NCBI GenBank assembly: GCA_028551475.1
Contig: CM052362.1
Span: 20,070,021 to 20,134,020 of the forward strand
Length of the DNA: 64,000 nucleotides
Direction: 5' to 3'
Origin: Casuarina equisetifolia
Lineage: Eukaryota > Streptophyta > Magnoliopsida > Fagales > Casuarinaceae
Numbering within the stretch: the stretch's first letter is position 1; each line of letters opens with the position of its first letter. Under the pieces are notes generated by a model. The model had not been told where the DNA came from and did no database searches. It saw only the letters and a program-made list of their open reading frames with translations. A program made the translations under genes and the position numbers. This document shows, piece after piece, positions 13,308 through 24,824 of the stretch.

Positions 13308-16300
13308 AATCAAAAGGTGTCATGGAGATTGCATATTGTTGAAAGGGTGTTCCTTCTCAATTTGAATTGTTATTTGCTTTTGGGTTTACTTAATTGCGAT
13401 ATTAAATAGGGCCCAAAGCTCTAGTTTTCGTTGAGTGTATGCTTTAGAAGCATAGTTTACAGGGCAAAGCTTCTAAAAATGGTTGCGTACACTACAGACC
13501 AACAATTAGTTCTTAAAATCAGCAACACCATTCTTGACTAATATCAAGCTGAAGCGACGGACCAAAGAAAAAAAAAAAAAGGTGGGGGAGGGACGGAAAC
13601 AGGACCATCATTGATGATTCTTTCATAGGTGGGTTTCACGTGCCTTTTCTTTTTGTTAGTCTGAGAAAGAGGGGAGAGTGATGAAACCGAGCATTCTAAT
13701 ACTACGTAGTGCTGCAGACTAGAGTGGTCCAGCTCGAGCTGGTGTACCTAACCCAGTGTCCTATCGTTGGGCTGCGCAAACCTTGTTCTGGGACCATGTT
13801 GTTGGATTGCTCAAAAAATACTAGGTATCACATGGAATCTCAAAGCTGCTGTCTAGGTTGCTGTCTGCGCTACTGTGACTCTGTTTGCCGAAGCATAAAT
13901 TAGAAATGGAACCAAAAAGCTGGTCTAAAATGTTCTTTAACCTCCTAGTAGTAAATTAAGAAAGTAGTTTCAGACCGTTCAGACTTTCGTCTCCCATCTT
14001 CGTCTCTCTTCCATTAGCTTTCCCACGTGAATATAGGTCACTAACTTCCGCCCCTTTAAATATCTTGTTCTTTCTGTATTTTTCTGGTCTCTCCATTATT
14101 GAAGCTCTTTTGAGTTTTTCAGTCCGTACAAGGAAACTCAGAAGCGGCCAAAGCAGAAGCAGAAGAAAACTGGGTTGATGGTATGTTCAAAACCTTGCGG
14201 GTGGCTTTCTTGCAACATTTATATGTTAGAATTGTTTTATAGCCCAATAAGCCACCAACCTTTGTGTAATCCTAGACTGGGCCATGGGTTTTCTTGCTTG
14301 GAGCGGGCTGGATCTACTAGTACCTGAGTTGGCCTCATTATTCTTTGGATGATTTTCTTGGCTACTTTTGAACTTTTTATTTTGATCAGATGATATTATG
14401 AGAAACCCAATTTACAAAAGTAGTGTTTAGTAGAACTATGGAATTCATGGAAATTAAACATGATAGTTGCGTGATTACTCAACAAGGGATGTGAGTGGAT
14501 CTTGAGATGAAGTTTAAATAGATAAATAAAATCTTTTATTTCTAAGTTAATTTTTGAATTAAATTTTAAATTTTTTAATATTATATTAAAATTCAGATTA
14601 AATTTAGTCCACCTTATATAATCTTGAGTCTAACAAGACTTGACATATAAGCAAATATGTGTAAAATAAGCATCTCATAATATACTAGAAGACAAAATCT
14701 TTATAATGAAGCTTAAATAAACAAATATTATTCAATCCTTAAGTAGCTTTTGATCAGGACTGAACTAGCTTCTCCGTCATTGCCAAGCAAGCCGATCGAG
14801 TACAACATTAGCTGGAATCCATATTCGCCGTGCATGCAGAGACCACGCTTACTGTAGGGCTGGCGGCGACGGAGAAGGTTGGACCATGCGAAGGACGGAA
14901 AGGCAATGAAGGTAGATATGCATCGCTCTCTGGTCCAAGCCAGCGTAGACCAGCTGCGGCGCTCTATCTTTATCGTTACGAAAGTATATGATGGACCAGT
15001 CATCATGCCATTAGTCGTATATATCGTGCTACCAAGATCAAATTTATTCCGCAGGAGCCGTCAATCAATTAAAACTTCAAACACAAGTATACAAAACTTG
15101 ACTTTGATTTCCTTAGTGCTCAAAATAGCATCGTTTTGGAAGAGTTTCCATGGAAATGGACTTCTTGTTCCTTGCACCAGTCAAATGAGTTGAAAGCATA
15201 TTCCTTTGATTCCACAGCTCCTCAACAGTGAAACCATGTTCTGTAGGTATCAAAGAGCTTCGTGATATTTTTAGCTTCGAAAGTTCTGCTTGAGATGAGC
15301 TAGAAGCTGACATGGTTCTGCACTGAGATCAAGCTGATGACAGTGACATTCAGCTTTTCCGTACCACTGAGTGGGAGGTTTGGTTATACGTCTACCACGA
15401 CCTAAACAAAAGTAATTAGCAACGCTAACAGTTTAATCTATCATCATGTCGTCCATGAATTGTATGTTCAACTTGGGTTTAGTTTTTGTCCTAACCCAAC
15501 TAACAGTAAACTTCATCTTGCTAATTTATTCTACTTTAATGGCGTGGCATTCCACCAAGGGCGATGGAGAGGCTGATTGCTGACACTGCCATGACTTCAA
15601 AAGAAAACCCATGATTGAGTACCTTTTAGGTTCTCCCACTTTTCATGGATAGCACTATGTCTTTCAATCTTATTGGACGCTCCACTTTGCTAATTCCAAA
15701 CGCTTGCTTTTTATCAGTGTCAAGAGTTAGGTCTTTCATCAGCGGAACCCCATTACATTTCGGTTGCTCATACCATTTTGGGTCTTAAACAGAGTTGAAC
15801 AGTTTGCTTTTGATAGCAAACAAACCAGAAATGCACTTCTAGATACCATTTTTCCAGGCCATTAGTTACATAATTTTAGTAAGAATTAGCGAATTTTCCC
15901 TCCAATGCCGTCAAGTTCTCCCCAGCACTGCCTGTCATTGCGTAACTCAAGCACAAACACGCATATTTAAAGCCTCTTTCATTTGATGATGTTGCACTCC
16001 CATGTTGGAATGGAAGGAGAAGATAATTGTCGACATGTTTATGACTCGAGAATAATTTAGTAAGCCGTTTAACTGTTGTCTTTCTTTTCTCCAGAGGACA
16101 CCGCGTTTACCATGATTGTTACTTGTCCTCGACGTCTTCCAGCTATGGCTTGCAGGTTCAATGGTAATTGGGAATTTGGAACAGATATCGCCTTCGGAGA
16201 TTGGGAGTTCGAGCCTTCTTGAGGTAGGAATATCTACGGGGCCTTTGTGTTACTACTCTTTGAGAAGGAAGAAAAAGAAGAGACCAATACGAAATTACTA

Positions 16301-16320
16301 TTCTTTTCTGCTTGATCTGG
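13308..16320. repeat. Module A, second copy (uninterrupted)
   Basis: This is the second copy of the module at 903-3362 plus 10020-10410. It lacks the copia element: the site near 15912-15922 reads straight through (gtcaagttctcc). It has an extra 160-bp block near 14722-14876. A minus-strand frame of 92 codons (15006-14728) covers that block, but it is not kept in the other copy. The promoter-like block sits at about 13980-14185. Similarity ends in the pyrimidine-rich stretch near 16300. Confidence 0.85.
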
Positions 16321-17317
16321 GAAAGCCTTCATCCGTCAGAAAAGTGGCTGCTGCAAACCCCTCAAGATTAGCCCAGCACAAGTCTCTTTCCGAAGCTACT
16401 AATCACAACTTCATTCGTAGTTTGCAGCCTCCTCCCTCTTGGTAACAACATCAGATCCTGCAACATTACCGCATTGTTGGTGTGTAGAACATTCCTTGAC
16501 ATTTCACATCTACGACCCCACATAATGGAAGCCAACCCATATGTCCGGAAGAAACAAAAGGCCAGCGAGAAGGTGTCGTGTTGGTTACATTTATGAGACC
16601 AGCTTTACGTGGGGACTAGACTGCCAGTCCCATCATTGATTTTATAGTGTCTCTGCAGTACATGTTTGACTTTGTATCGTGGTTACCGTCGCTTCCTCGC
16701 ATTTTGTCCGTTTTTCCGTGGCGTTCCAAAATTGACGGTAGAAGACGCCCCATGTCCCAATCAATGAAAAACAGATGGCTCATGCCCAATTAAAAATCTG
16801 AATATTTATCTATTTGATTATCTGTCGTACATTAAAATAGTCGCTAGGTAGCATGAAAAGCAGTTTCCTTACGTTTCTATTCAAACTCGAAATATTAAAA
16901 TAGCCCTTCCTCATTCATGTTGTTTTCAGTTGGGTGAGCAGAGGCGTTTCTTTTATATGGAACAACTAAATACTGCTTGGCACCTCAAAAAGTAAACATA
17001 AATGTCGTTCGGCGATATGTTCTTCCTCTTATTTAAAGTCAGACCAAATCTGAACCAAACCAAACTGCGTTATTGCTGTCTTCATCATGGCTACAGATGG
17101 ACGTTCACACTGCCAGTCCTTTTGACCGTGGCAGAGAGTGGTTGTGCAGGGATTTTCTTTAGTCCCTCATTTAAGATTCTAGAAATTAAGTTTTGTCTTC
17201 AGCTACGTGAGTTAGGCAGGATTAGAGGCAAAATTTATTTGATCAAGACAAGATTCACTTCTTTTTTTATACTTTTGTTGCGTCCCCGTTTAGATATCAG
17301 CTGGCACCTCTGCTACA
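16321..17317. other. Spacer upstream of the anion channel tandem array
   Basis: No gene was recognised. This stretch lies upstream of the first channel unit and is not part of the duplicated unit, so the second channel copy does not have it. If it carries promoter elements, only the first copy would own them. Confidence 0.4.
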
Positions 17318-17939
17318 AGGGTTCTTTTTGTTTTTTAGATTTCTTCGGATACAAACTGCAGTAAAGCATAGTTTTTGATGCTTCAGAAATGAATAATTCT
17401 GTGATGAGAATGAACTAACCTCGAGTATTATTTCACTCATTACATACATTCAAAAGCAAACTTTAGGCACTATGTTATGTTGATGTGCTGATGAGTTTTG
17501 AGTATTTGTGTTGTTCTAACATTGAACTACAGATTTTTTAAAATATATGAAAAACATATTGCATTTGGGTTAAAACTAAATCAGAAAACAAGTCAACCTG
17601 AATGGTTATCCGAAAGTAAAAGGGGTGGTTCTAAGGAAGATGACATATTATCAAGCGTGTGCGTTTACTTGCTATATAGCTGGAATAGTTCCAATTTTAC
17701 TACTTTGTCCTAAGCATGAACGTCTCCTCTAATAAATTAATCCATACTTGTCAATGCATTGTACGTAGGCATGGCCTGAATCAGGTTATATATTCTTGCT
17801 TCCTGCTTGTGGAAACTATGTGCTGTTGTGCTCATTTGTCTTCTGAGGCCATATCTGTTCTGAACTATTTATGGTCTTCTTCTGAATTCCTTCCCAACTT
17901 CTCTACAGAGAAGAGAAAAAAGATACTGTTTTTTCGGTG

Positions 17940-17998
17940 GTTGGTTGCAACTTGGAGTTCTCCCGCCTGAGCATCAAGGAATCAGTTTCGATCTTGCA
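17940..17998 (+). promoter_or_regulatory. Probable 5' UTR exon of the upstream channel gene
   Basis: The block 'gttctcccgcctgagcatca' is unchanged in both tandem units and ends CTTGCA|GTGAGG, a splice donor. A matching acceptor (TTTCAG) ends at 18940, 20 bases before the start codon. This suggests a 942-base intron in the 5' UTR. The left edge of the exon is not visible. Confidence 0.45.
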
Positions 17999-18960
17999 GT
18001 GAGGTTTGGGTTCTTGATCTCTTATTTCTGCAGTTTCTTATTGTGTAATCGTATGAAGATATCTGTGGTGATGATTTTAATATGGTATTCCCGTATTGCT
18101 CGGAATCTCATGACTCTCATTCGGAAATCAGCAGTAGATTGCTATATTTCTTAAGGCATAGAAGGGAAGACATTGAAATCGCAGACTGCTATATTATCAA
18201 AATAACGCTGTCATTTTGATAATCTGTCCTTGTAGTCTCATCGCCCCCACCCCCCCGTCTTTTTTTCATGATTTTCCGCCGTCATGTCGATCTTACAAAA
18301 AGCAAACGTTTGAAAAAAAGAAAATCCCTGTATTGGAAGTTTTGGGCTGCTGGTCGGATCTGTGGGCTGGTTGTGGTGAACATTTGCAGGGACTCTCCTT
18401 ACCATCTCTAGCGTGTCTTGCGTATGTTTGTTCCGTGTCTTGGAAAATTAAGAAAACCAGGGCTGTGGTTTTCTTTTTTTATCTTTTTTTTTTCCCCTTC
18501 TCTGCCAAGAAGATTTCTGCTTATGGACGGTACCTGAAGTCATTGAATCAAAATCTTCTTGGCTTGTTTCATATTTCTGTTCTTATGCTTACAGCTTTCT
18601 AAAGCGCGTTCCTTTCTTCTATTTATGTGCTGTAATGAACCTCTGTTGCTCATAATTTTAGATCTGTACAGCTATTTACTAGAAGTATCTGATTGTTCTT
18701 TCCCAAACTCGCTATTCCACTTGTGTCTAGATCTTAATATGACGTTGGAAATGGTAGAAAACATGAGAAGTTCTTGTGTTAGTTGTATCTCTATGATGTA
18801 AATCAATCTGAGGAATGTCCTAAAATTAGAAATGAGGAAACTCCTGGTCACTTTTCATGCCGTTCAAACACCTTTTAATTTGGTAGATAATTGGGCAGTT
18901 CAAGTTTCTTAATTCTTAGCTTTTCGTTTATGGCTTTCAGGTGTTCCTTTTTTGTTGGTC

Positions 18961-21728
18961 ATGGAGAACGACATAGAATTGGGTTCTACAGGGCAGGCTT
19001 CCCCTGAAGTTCCACCTCTCATCCAGTTTATATCATCGAATGAAGTTTCCGGCTTTGATGACCTCAAGTGCACTAGCCTCACCGCTGATCAGATTGAGCC
19101 AACTGAATCTGAATCTCTTAGTTCATCGTCCGATGTAATTTCTTCCTCTAATCCTGCGATAAAGGATCTGGCAGTAGTAGATTGCATTTCTTGACGAAAA
19201 TACTGTTGATTCAGAAACTTTTACCTTCTCCTGCAAGATCTTTTTTGTGCATTGTCTACCATATTCGTTCTTTTACTGATACATGGGAAAACACAAAAAA
19301 GATTTAATGATTTAGCATATAATATATTTGTACACTACCTAAAACGACTTCTTTTGTCAGGAAAAAGAAACAGAACACATAATCCATCATCAAAGGATAC
19401 ATTCTGTTTCCATCAGCATGCCTCCGTCTCCTGTGGGAGTTCACTTGCAGGACACCAGAAGAGTTTTCTTCAGTACTGAAACAAATGGCGGTCTAGATTC
19501 TCCTGTTGTTCCCGATATAGCTAGCGGCAAACCCCCGAGAAAGCCGAAACATTTTTCTCAGCCAATGCCAAAAACCGGTTCATATGCTCAGACAAATGCT
19601 GGGGGACAATTCACGTACCATCAGAGTATCAAAACGTTCAAGGATAAGAGATTTGATTCCTTCAAGACATGGTCTGGGAAACTTGAGAGGCAGATCACAA
19701 TACTACGTGGAAGGCCGCCGCAGGAAGAAGATGAAACTGAGGAAGAAACAGTGCGGAAGAGAGAAGTTGAAAGAAATTTACCTGTGGAGCGATACTTCGA
19801 TGCCCTGCAAGGGCCCAGAGCTAGATACCCTTAAGGTATGTACTTTTCTTCCCCCACTGTTATGCACATTTTACTTCTTGTTATATTCTTAATATTTTGG
19901 TTTGGCTACATCTCGAAATTTGAACTCAGCTCATAAAATTGGGTGGTCCGATGATTAACTTAAGAGTTTGAAGTAAACAGGGGGGTTTGTTTCATGAAGA
20001 TCAAAGGGTTGATTTTAATCGATCAAGGCTACCCTTACCACAATTATGAATAATGAAAACATTATTTGTATCTAATTTAACTATCAAACGTGTGATTTAT
20101 ATAGCTTTTTCTCTATTTGGGGTTAGACATTTCTAGTCCAACTCCATATGAATTCTTTTATTAGCCTAATGATTAATGGACTGTTTCTCATGCTAAGAAT
20201 AACAAGTAAATCTCAGTTTCTAGTATACTCATGGTGACAACGCGTCCTATGTGTTTCACCTTGTCGGATCATACAATGATCTTGTTTTTCTCCGGTGAAG
20301 CCAAATGTTGTAGTGTTTGGTGATTCTTGATCATAACGACGGTTCCTCTTTTAACAGGCTTCAGAGGAAATAGTGCTACCAAATGACAGTACATGGCCAT
20401 TTCTCCTGCGTTATCCCATCTCTTCATTTGGTATCTGTCTTGGTATTAGCAGCCAAGCAATTATGTGGAAAGCCCTGGCCACCTCTCCCTCCACAAAATT
20501 TCTTCACATAAGCCTGAAGGTGAATCTTGTACTATGGTGCCTTTCCATTGCTCTTGTAGCCACTGTCGGTTCCATCTATCTTCTGAAAATGATTCTCTAC
20601 TTTGAAGCCGTTCGGCGTGAGTACTACCACCCGGTCCGTATCAACTTCTTCTTTGCCCCATGGATAGCCCTCATGTTCTTAGGCCTCGGAGTGCCACCTT
20701 CTATTACCACCCACCTCCCTCAACCTCTCTGGTATGTTCTCATGTGTCCACTTTTCCTTCTCGAGCTTAAGATCTATGGACAATGGATGTCGGGAGGCCG
20801 AAGGAGGCTCTCAAAGGTGTGCAATCCTTCAAACCATCTTGCGGTTGTCGGGAATTTTGTGGGGGCTTTACTAGGTGCATCAATGGGGCTAAAAGAAGGG
20901 CCTATATTCTTCTTTGCCGTTGGGTTGGCTCACTACGTGGTCCTGTTTGTTACCCTCTACCAAAGACTTCCAACAAATGAGACACTTCCAAAAGATCTCC
21001 ATCCAGTATTCTTTCTGTTTGTCGCAGCCCCAAGTGTTGCTTCAATAGCATGGGCAACGATTCAAGGCTCATTTGATTTTGGTGCACGGATTGCTTATTT
21101 CATCGCGCTGTTCCTTTATATGTCACTGGTTAGTATCTCTGTTCTCTAATTCGAACGTTAATTTAGTAGTGGATTGCCGAGAACCTAAACTCATTTCCTG
21201 GATGAATTTTCTGTGTTTTGCAGGCAGTGCGGCTTAATTTTTTCCGAGGATTCAAGTAAGATATGGATTTGACTATTATTTATCCTTATGGAAGTATTGT
21301 TCCATCTGCTTTTGGTCAATCATCTGATATTCTGTCTTATTTGCGTCAATAGGTTCTCAGTGGCATGGTGGGCATACACTTTCCCCATGACTGGTGCTGC
21401 GATAGCAACCATGAAGTACTCGTCTCAAGTCGGTGGTGTAGTAACACAAGCTATGGCCGTCCTGTTGTCCGGCATTGCCACGCTTACTGTTTCTGGTCTG
21501 TTTATAACGACTATCTTGCACGCCTTTGTTCTCCGAGACCTTTTCCCCAATGACATTGCTATTGCCATCAGTGACAAAAAGCCTAAACCACACAAGAAGT
21601 GGTTCCATCTAAGACATGGTAGCTCAGACTCCTCAGATATCGAAAAATTCTTGAAATTTAATTGTGTAAGTTGCAAAGTTCCGGAAGCCGCTCAAAATCC
21701 TCAACTGGTTGAAAGTCAAGGAGCTTAG
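18961..21728 (+). CDS. SLAH3-like S-type anion channel, upstream tandem copy, frame broken once
   Basis: The product family (SLAC1/SLAH, TehA fold) moves nitrate and chloride out of plant cells across the plasma membrane. Exons by splice sites: 18961-19134, 19361-19835, 20358-21128, 21224-21255, 21353-21728. All introns are GT-AG and match the second copy. The start ATG lies just after an intron acceptor. The family signature is clear: RYFDALQGP before the membrane domain, WPFLLRYPIS, FEAVRREYYHPVRINFFFAP, LELKIYGQW, LVTLYQRLPTNE and AWWAYTFPMT. The second exon has one extra C in GGGCCC near 19811-19816. The exon total is 1828 bases, one too many, and the frame ends at TAA 19832-19834, before any membrane segment. 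The gene is otherwise whole, so this is either a young pseudogene or an assembly error. The poly(A) signal AATAAA is at 21918. Confidence 0.85.
19811..19835 (+). other. Single-base frame break in the upstream channel copy
   Basis: Here the upstream copy reads caagggcccagagctag, while the downstream copy at 25679-25695 reads caagggccagagctag. The added base turns the conserved GPELDTLK ending of the exon into GPRARYP-stop. The exon is 475 bases, against 474 in the intact copy. Confidence 0.9.
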
Positions 21729-21917
21729 TCCTCTAGGTCCATGTTTTATAGTCCATAAGCGGTTGGTGACATTCAATGAGTCTTTTCGCTACTTGCGTGC
21801 ATGAGACGAACAGAGTTTGCGTTTCGACTGTTCCAATGATCATGCGTGCAGAGTGAATCAAAAGTTCTTAGAACTAGACGAGAGTGAAGCACAACCAGTA
21901 GCCCAGCTGAATATTGT

Positions 21918-21923
21918 AATAAA
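21918..21923 (+). terminator. Poly(A) signal of the upstream channel copy
   Basis: AATAAA lies 190 bases after the stop codon, followed by TTTTGTATGTATG. The same hexamer lies at the same place after the second copy. Confidence 0.6.
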
Positions 21924-23831
21924 GTTTTGTATGTATGCTGTCTACTAGAAAAACAAAATGAAAGTGTACCACGGATTTTGCTCTGTTCTATCTACTATGA
22001 TGTATGCGGGCTTTGATATTTTCCTTCGCAGCAGCCAAACTGAAGGAACATCAGGTACGGTGATTGATAATGCATACATTAAAGTAAGCACATTAACAAC
22101 AGTTATATACTAAACCGTGCTGGAGGGTCAGTGAACAGAGACTGTTGCTGTTGCAGCTTATAAGATGAGAAAGGTGCTTGCATTATGAGCATGCCAATGA
22201 TTCTAAAGCAATTGAACTCGAGAGATATGTGAAACAGGATGAACCCAGATGGTTGTGCATCCTTTTAGATCATGGATTGAGTTTGAAATTTTCAGCAAAA
22301 ACTACCTAGACTTGAAAGATAGTGATATGTAGCAGAAATGATGCTCCCTAAATGTGGGTTAGGAATTATGACATGCGAAAACCACTTTTGTGTTTTCTAG
22401 CCAATTGGAGTTTCGAAATATGTAACTTCTACTTGAGACTTTTCAAGAGCTCACTAGGTTTTATAATGTTCACAATCTTCACCATGAATCTCCCAAAATC
22501 TTCGTTGGGTGGTCCAAGTTATTGATTAACTACATCACCTGCTGGCTCTTCACTTATGAATTTAGTTACAAGATTGTAATTCTTCCTTTACTCATCAGCC
22601 GTGACATTTGGCTTCTTTATCAAAGAATCTTGTCTCAGTTAGAGCAAGAACATTCATGCAGTTCCTGAATAAGTATTACTTCCGTCAATCGATGTGCATT
22701 CAAAAGGGCAACTTCTGAAGCTAGTTCGAGTTTTTAATCATGATAAAAAAAATCTTCCGACGCAAGGCTGCCATGCAACTATGTCAATCAGTTTACACTG
22801 CTATTCGTTACGTCTCTAGAAATTATATGCAGTGGCTTAGTCCATGAGGCCAGGAAAGGGTCCAGTCCGCGCATCTAATTGTAGGAAAAGGGGTGCTCCA
22901 GTGCTGAAGACAAAAACGGACTACAAACTTGTCACCTGTTCATAGAAGGACGTGTTGGATAAGTGCTCTTGGCTGGTTAGCTTAAATGGGCAGTTGGTCA
23001 AACTAAGTGGTTAGTAGGTTATAACAATTTAACTAGTTTGATTAGGTAATTAGTTAGTACATTACATCTAAAAATAACTTTTGATAAAATAAAAATTAAG
23101 AATTTTTCTCAGAAGTATGATATTTCTTTCAAAAAATTTAAGGCATGATTCTGAGTTAGAAATTAGTATTTTCTCAAAAGACGAATATTATTCAAGTTAT
23201 TTTCACGGGCTTTTTTTGTTTTTTAGATTTCTTCAGATATAAACTGTAGTAAAGCATAGTTTTTGATGCTTCAAAAATGAATAATTCTATGATAAAAATA
23301 AACTAATTTCGTGTATTATTTCACTCATTACATACATTCAAAAGCAAACTTTGGGCACTATGTTGTGTTGATTTGCTAATGAGTTTTGAGTATTTGTGTT
23401 GTTCTAACATTGAACTAAAGATTTTTTAAGATATATGAAAAATATATTGCATTTTGGGTTAAAACTAAATCAGAAAACAAGTCAACCTGAATGGTTATCC
23501 AAAAGTAAAAGGGGTCGGGTCGTTCTAAGGAAGATGACATATTATCAAGCGTATGCGTTTACTTGCTATATAGCTGCAATAGTTCCAATTTTACTACTTT
23601 GTCCTAAGCATGAACGTCCCCTTCTCTAATAGATTACTCCATACTTGTCAATGCATTGGACGTAGGCATGGCAGTCAGGTTATATATTCTTGTTTCCTGC
23701 TTGTGTAAACTATGTGCTGTTGTGCTCATTTGTCTTCTCAGGCCATATCTGTTCTGAACTATTTATGGTCTTCTTCTGAATTCCTTTCCAACTTCTTTAC
23801 AGAGAAGAGAAAAAAGATAGTCTTTTTGGTG

Positions 23832-23890
23832 GTTGGTTGCAACTTGGAGTTCTCCCGCCTGAGCATCAAGGAATCAGTTTCGATCTTGCA
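23832..23890 (+). promoter_or_regulatory. Probable 5' UTR exon of the downstream channel gene
   Basis: This is the counterpart of the block at 17940-17998. It ends CTTGCA|GTGAGG with an acceptor at 24804, giving an inferred 5' UTR intron of about 914 bases. Confidence 0.45.
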
Positions 23891-24824
23891 GTGAGGTTTG
23901 GGTTCTTGATCTCTTATTTCTGCAGTTTCTTATTGTGTAATCGTATGAAGATATCTGTGGTGATGATTTTAATATGGTATTCGCATATTGTTCGGAATCT
24001 CATGACTCTCATTCGGAAATCAGCAGTAGATTGCTATATTTCTTAAGGCATAGAAGGGAAGACATTGAAATCGCAGACACAGTAACGCTGTCATTTTGAT
24101 AATCTGTCCTTGTAGTCTCATCGCCCCCACCCCCTCCCGTCATTTTAACATGGTTTTCCGCCGTCATGTCGATCTTACAAAGAGAAAATGTTTGAAAAAA
24201 GCATTATTGTATTGGAAGTTCTGGGCTGCTGGTCGGATCTCTGGGCTGGTTGTGGTGAACGTTTGCAGGGACTCTCCTTACCATCTCTAGCGTGTCTTGC
24301 GTATGTTTGTTCCGTCCTTTGTCTTGGAAAATTAAGAAAACCAGGGCCGTAGTTTTTTTTTTTCCTTCTCTGTCAAGAAGATTTCTGCTTATGGACGATA
24401 CCTGAAGTTATTGAATCAAATTCTTGGCTTGTTTCATATTTCTGTTCTTATGCTTACAGCTTTCTAAAACGCCTTCTTTCTTCTATTTATGTGCTGTGAT
24501 AAACTCCTGTTGCTCATAATTTTAGATCTGTACAGCTATTTACTAGAAGTATCTGATTGTTCTTTCCCAAACAAGCTATTCCACTAGTGTCTAGATCTTA
24601 ATATAACATTAAAAATGGTAGAAAACATGAGAAGTTCTTGTGTTAGTTGCATCCCTATGATGTAAATCAATCTGAGGAGTACCCTAAAATTAGAAATGAG
24701 GAGACTCCTTTTCACTTTTCATGCCGTTCAAACACCTTTTAATTTGGTAGATAATTGGGCAGTTCAAGTTTCTTAATTCTTAGCTTTTCGTTTATGGCTT
24801 TCAGGTGTTCCTTTTTAGTTGGTC

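Larger units (their letters stand above)
17318..23209 (+). repeat. Tandem unit B1 (anion channel region)
   Basis: This is the first of two head-to-tail units with very high similarity, exons most of all. The unit starts 'ctttttgttttttagatttcttc' and ends at 'caagttatttt', where the next unit begins in the same T-rich motif. It holds a 5' UTR exon, five coding exons and about 1.5 kb of downstream sequence. Unit B1 has about 170 bases near 22500-22670 that B2 lacks. Confidence 0.9.

Noticed and set aside
14728-15006. 92-codon minus-strand frame in module A second copy
   Set aside because: The frame is not kept in the first copy and half of it is missing there; no motif was recognised.
20783-20980. 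65-codon frame inside the channel exon (also 26652-26849)
   Set aside because: It is a shadow in another frame of the conserved channel exon.
22880-23200. Separate MITE between the channel copies
   Set aside because: The stretch is repeated at 28640-28940 as the end of the duplicated unit, so it is part of the unit and not a later insertion; no terminal inverted repeat was found.
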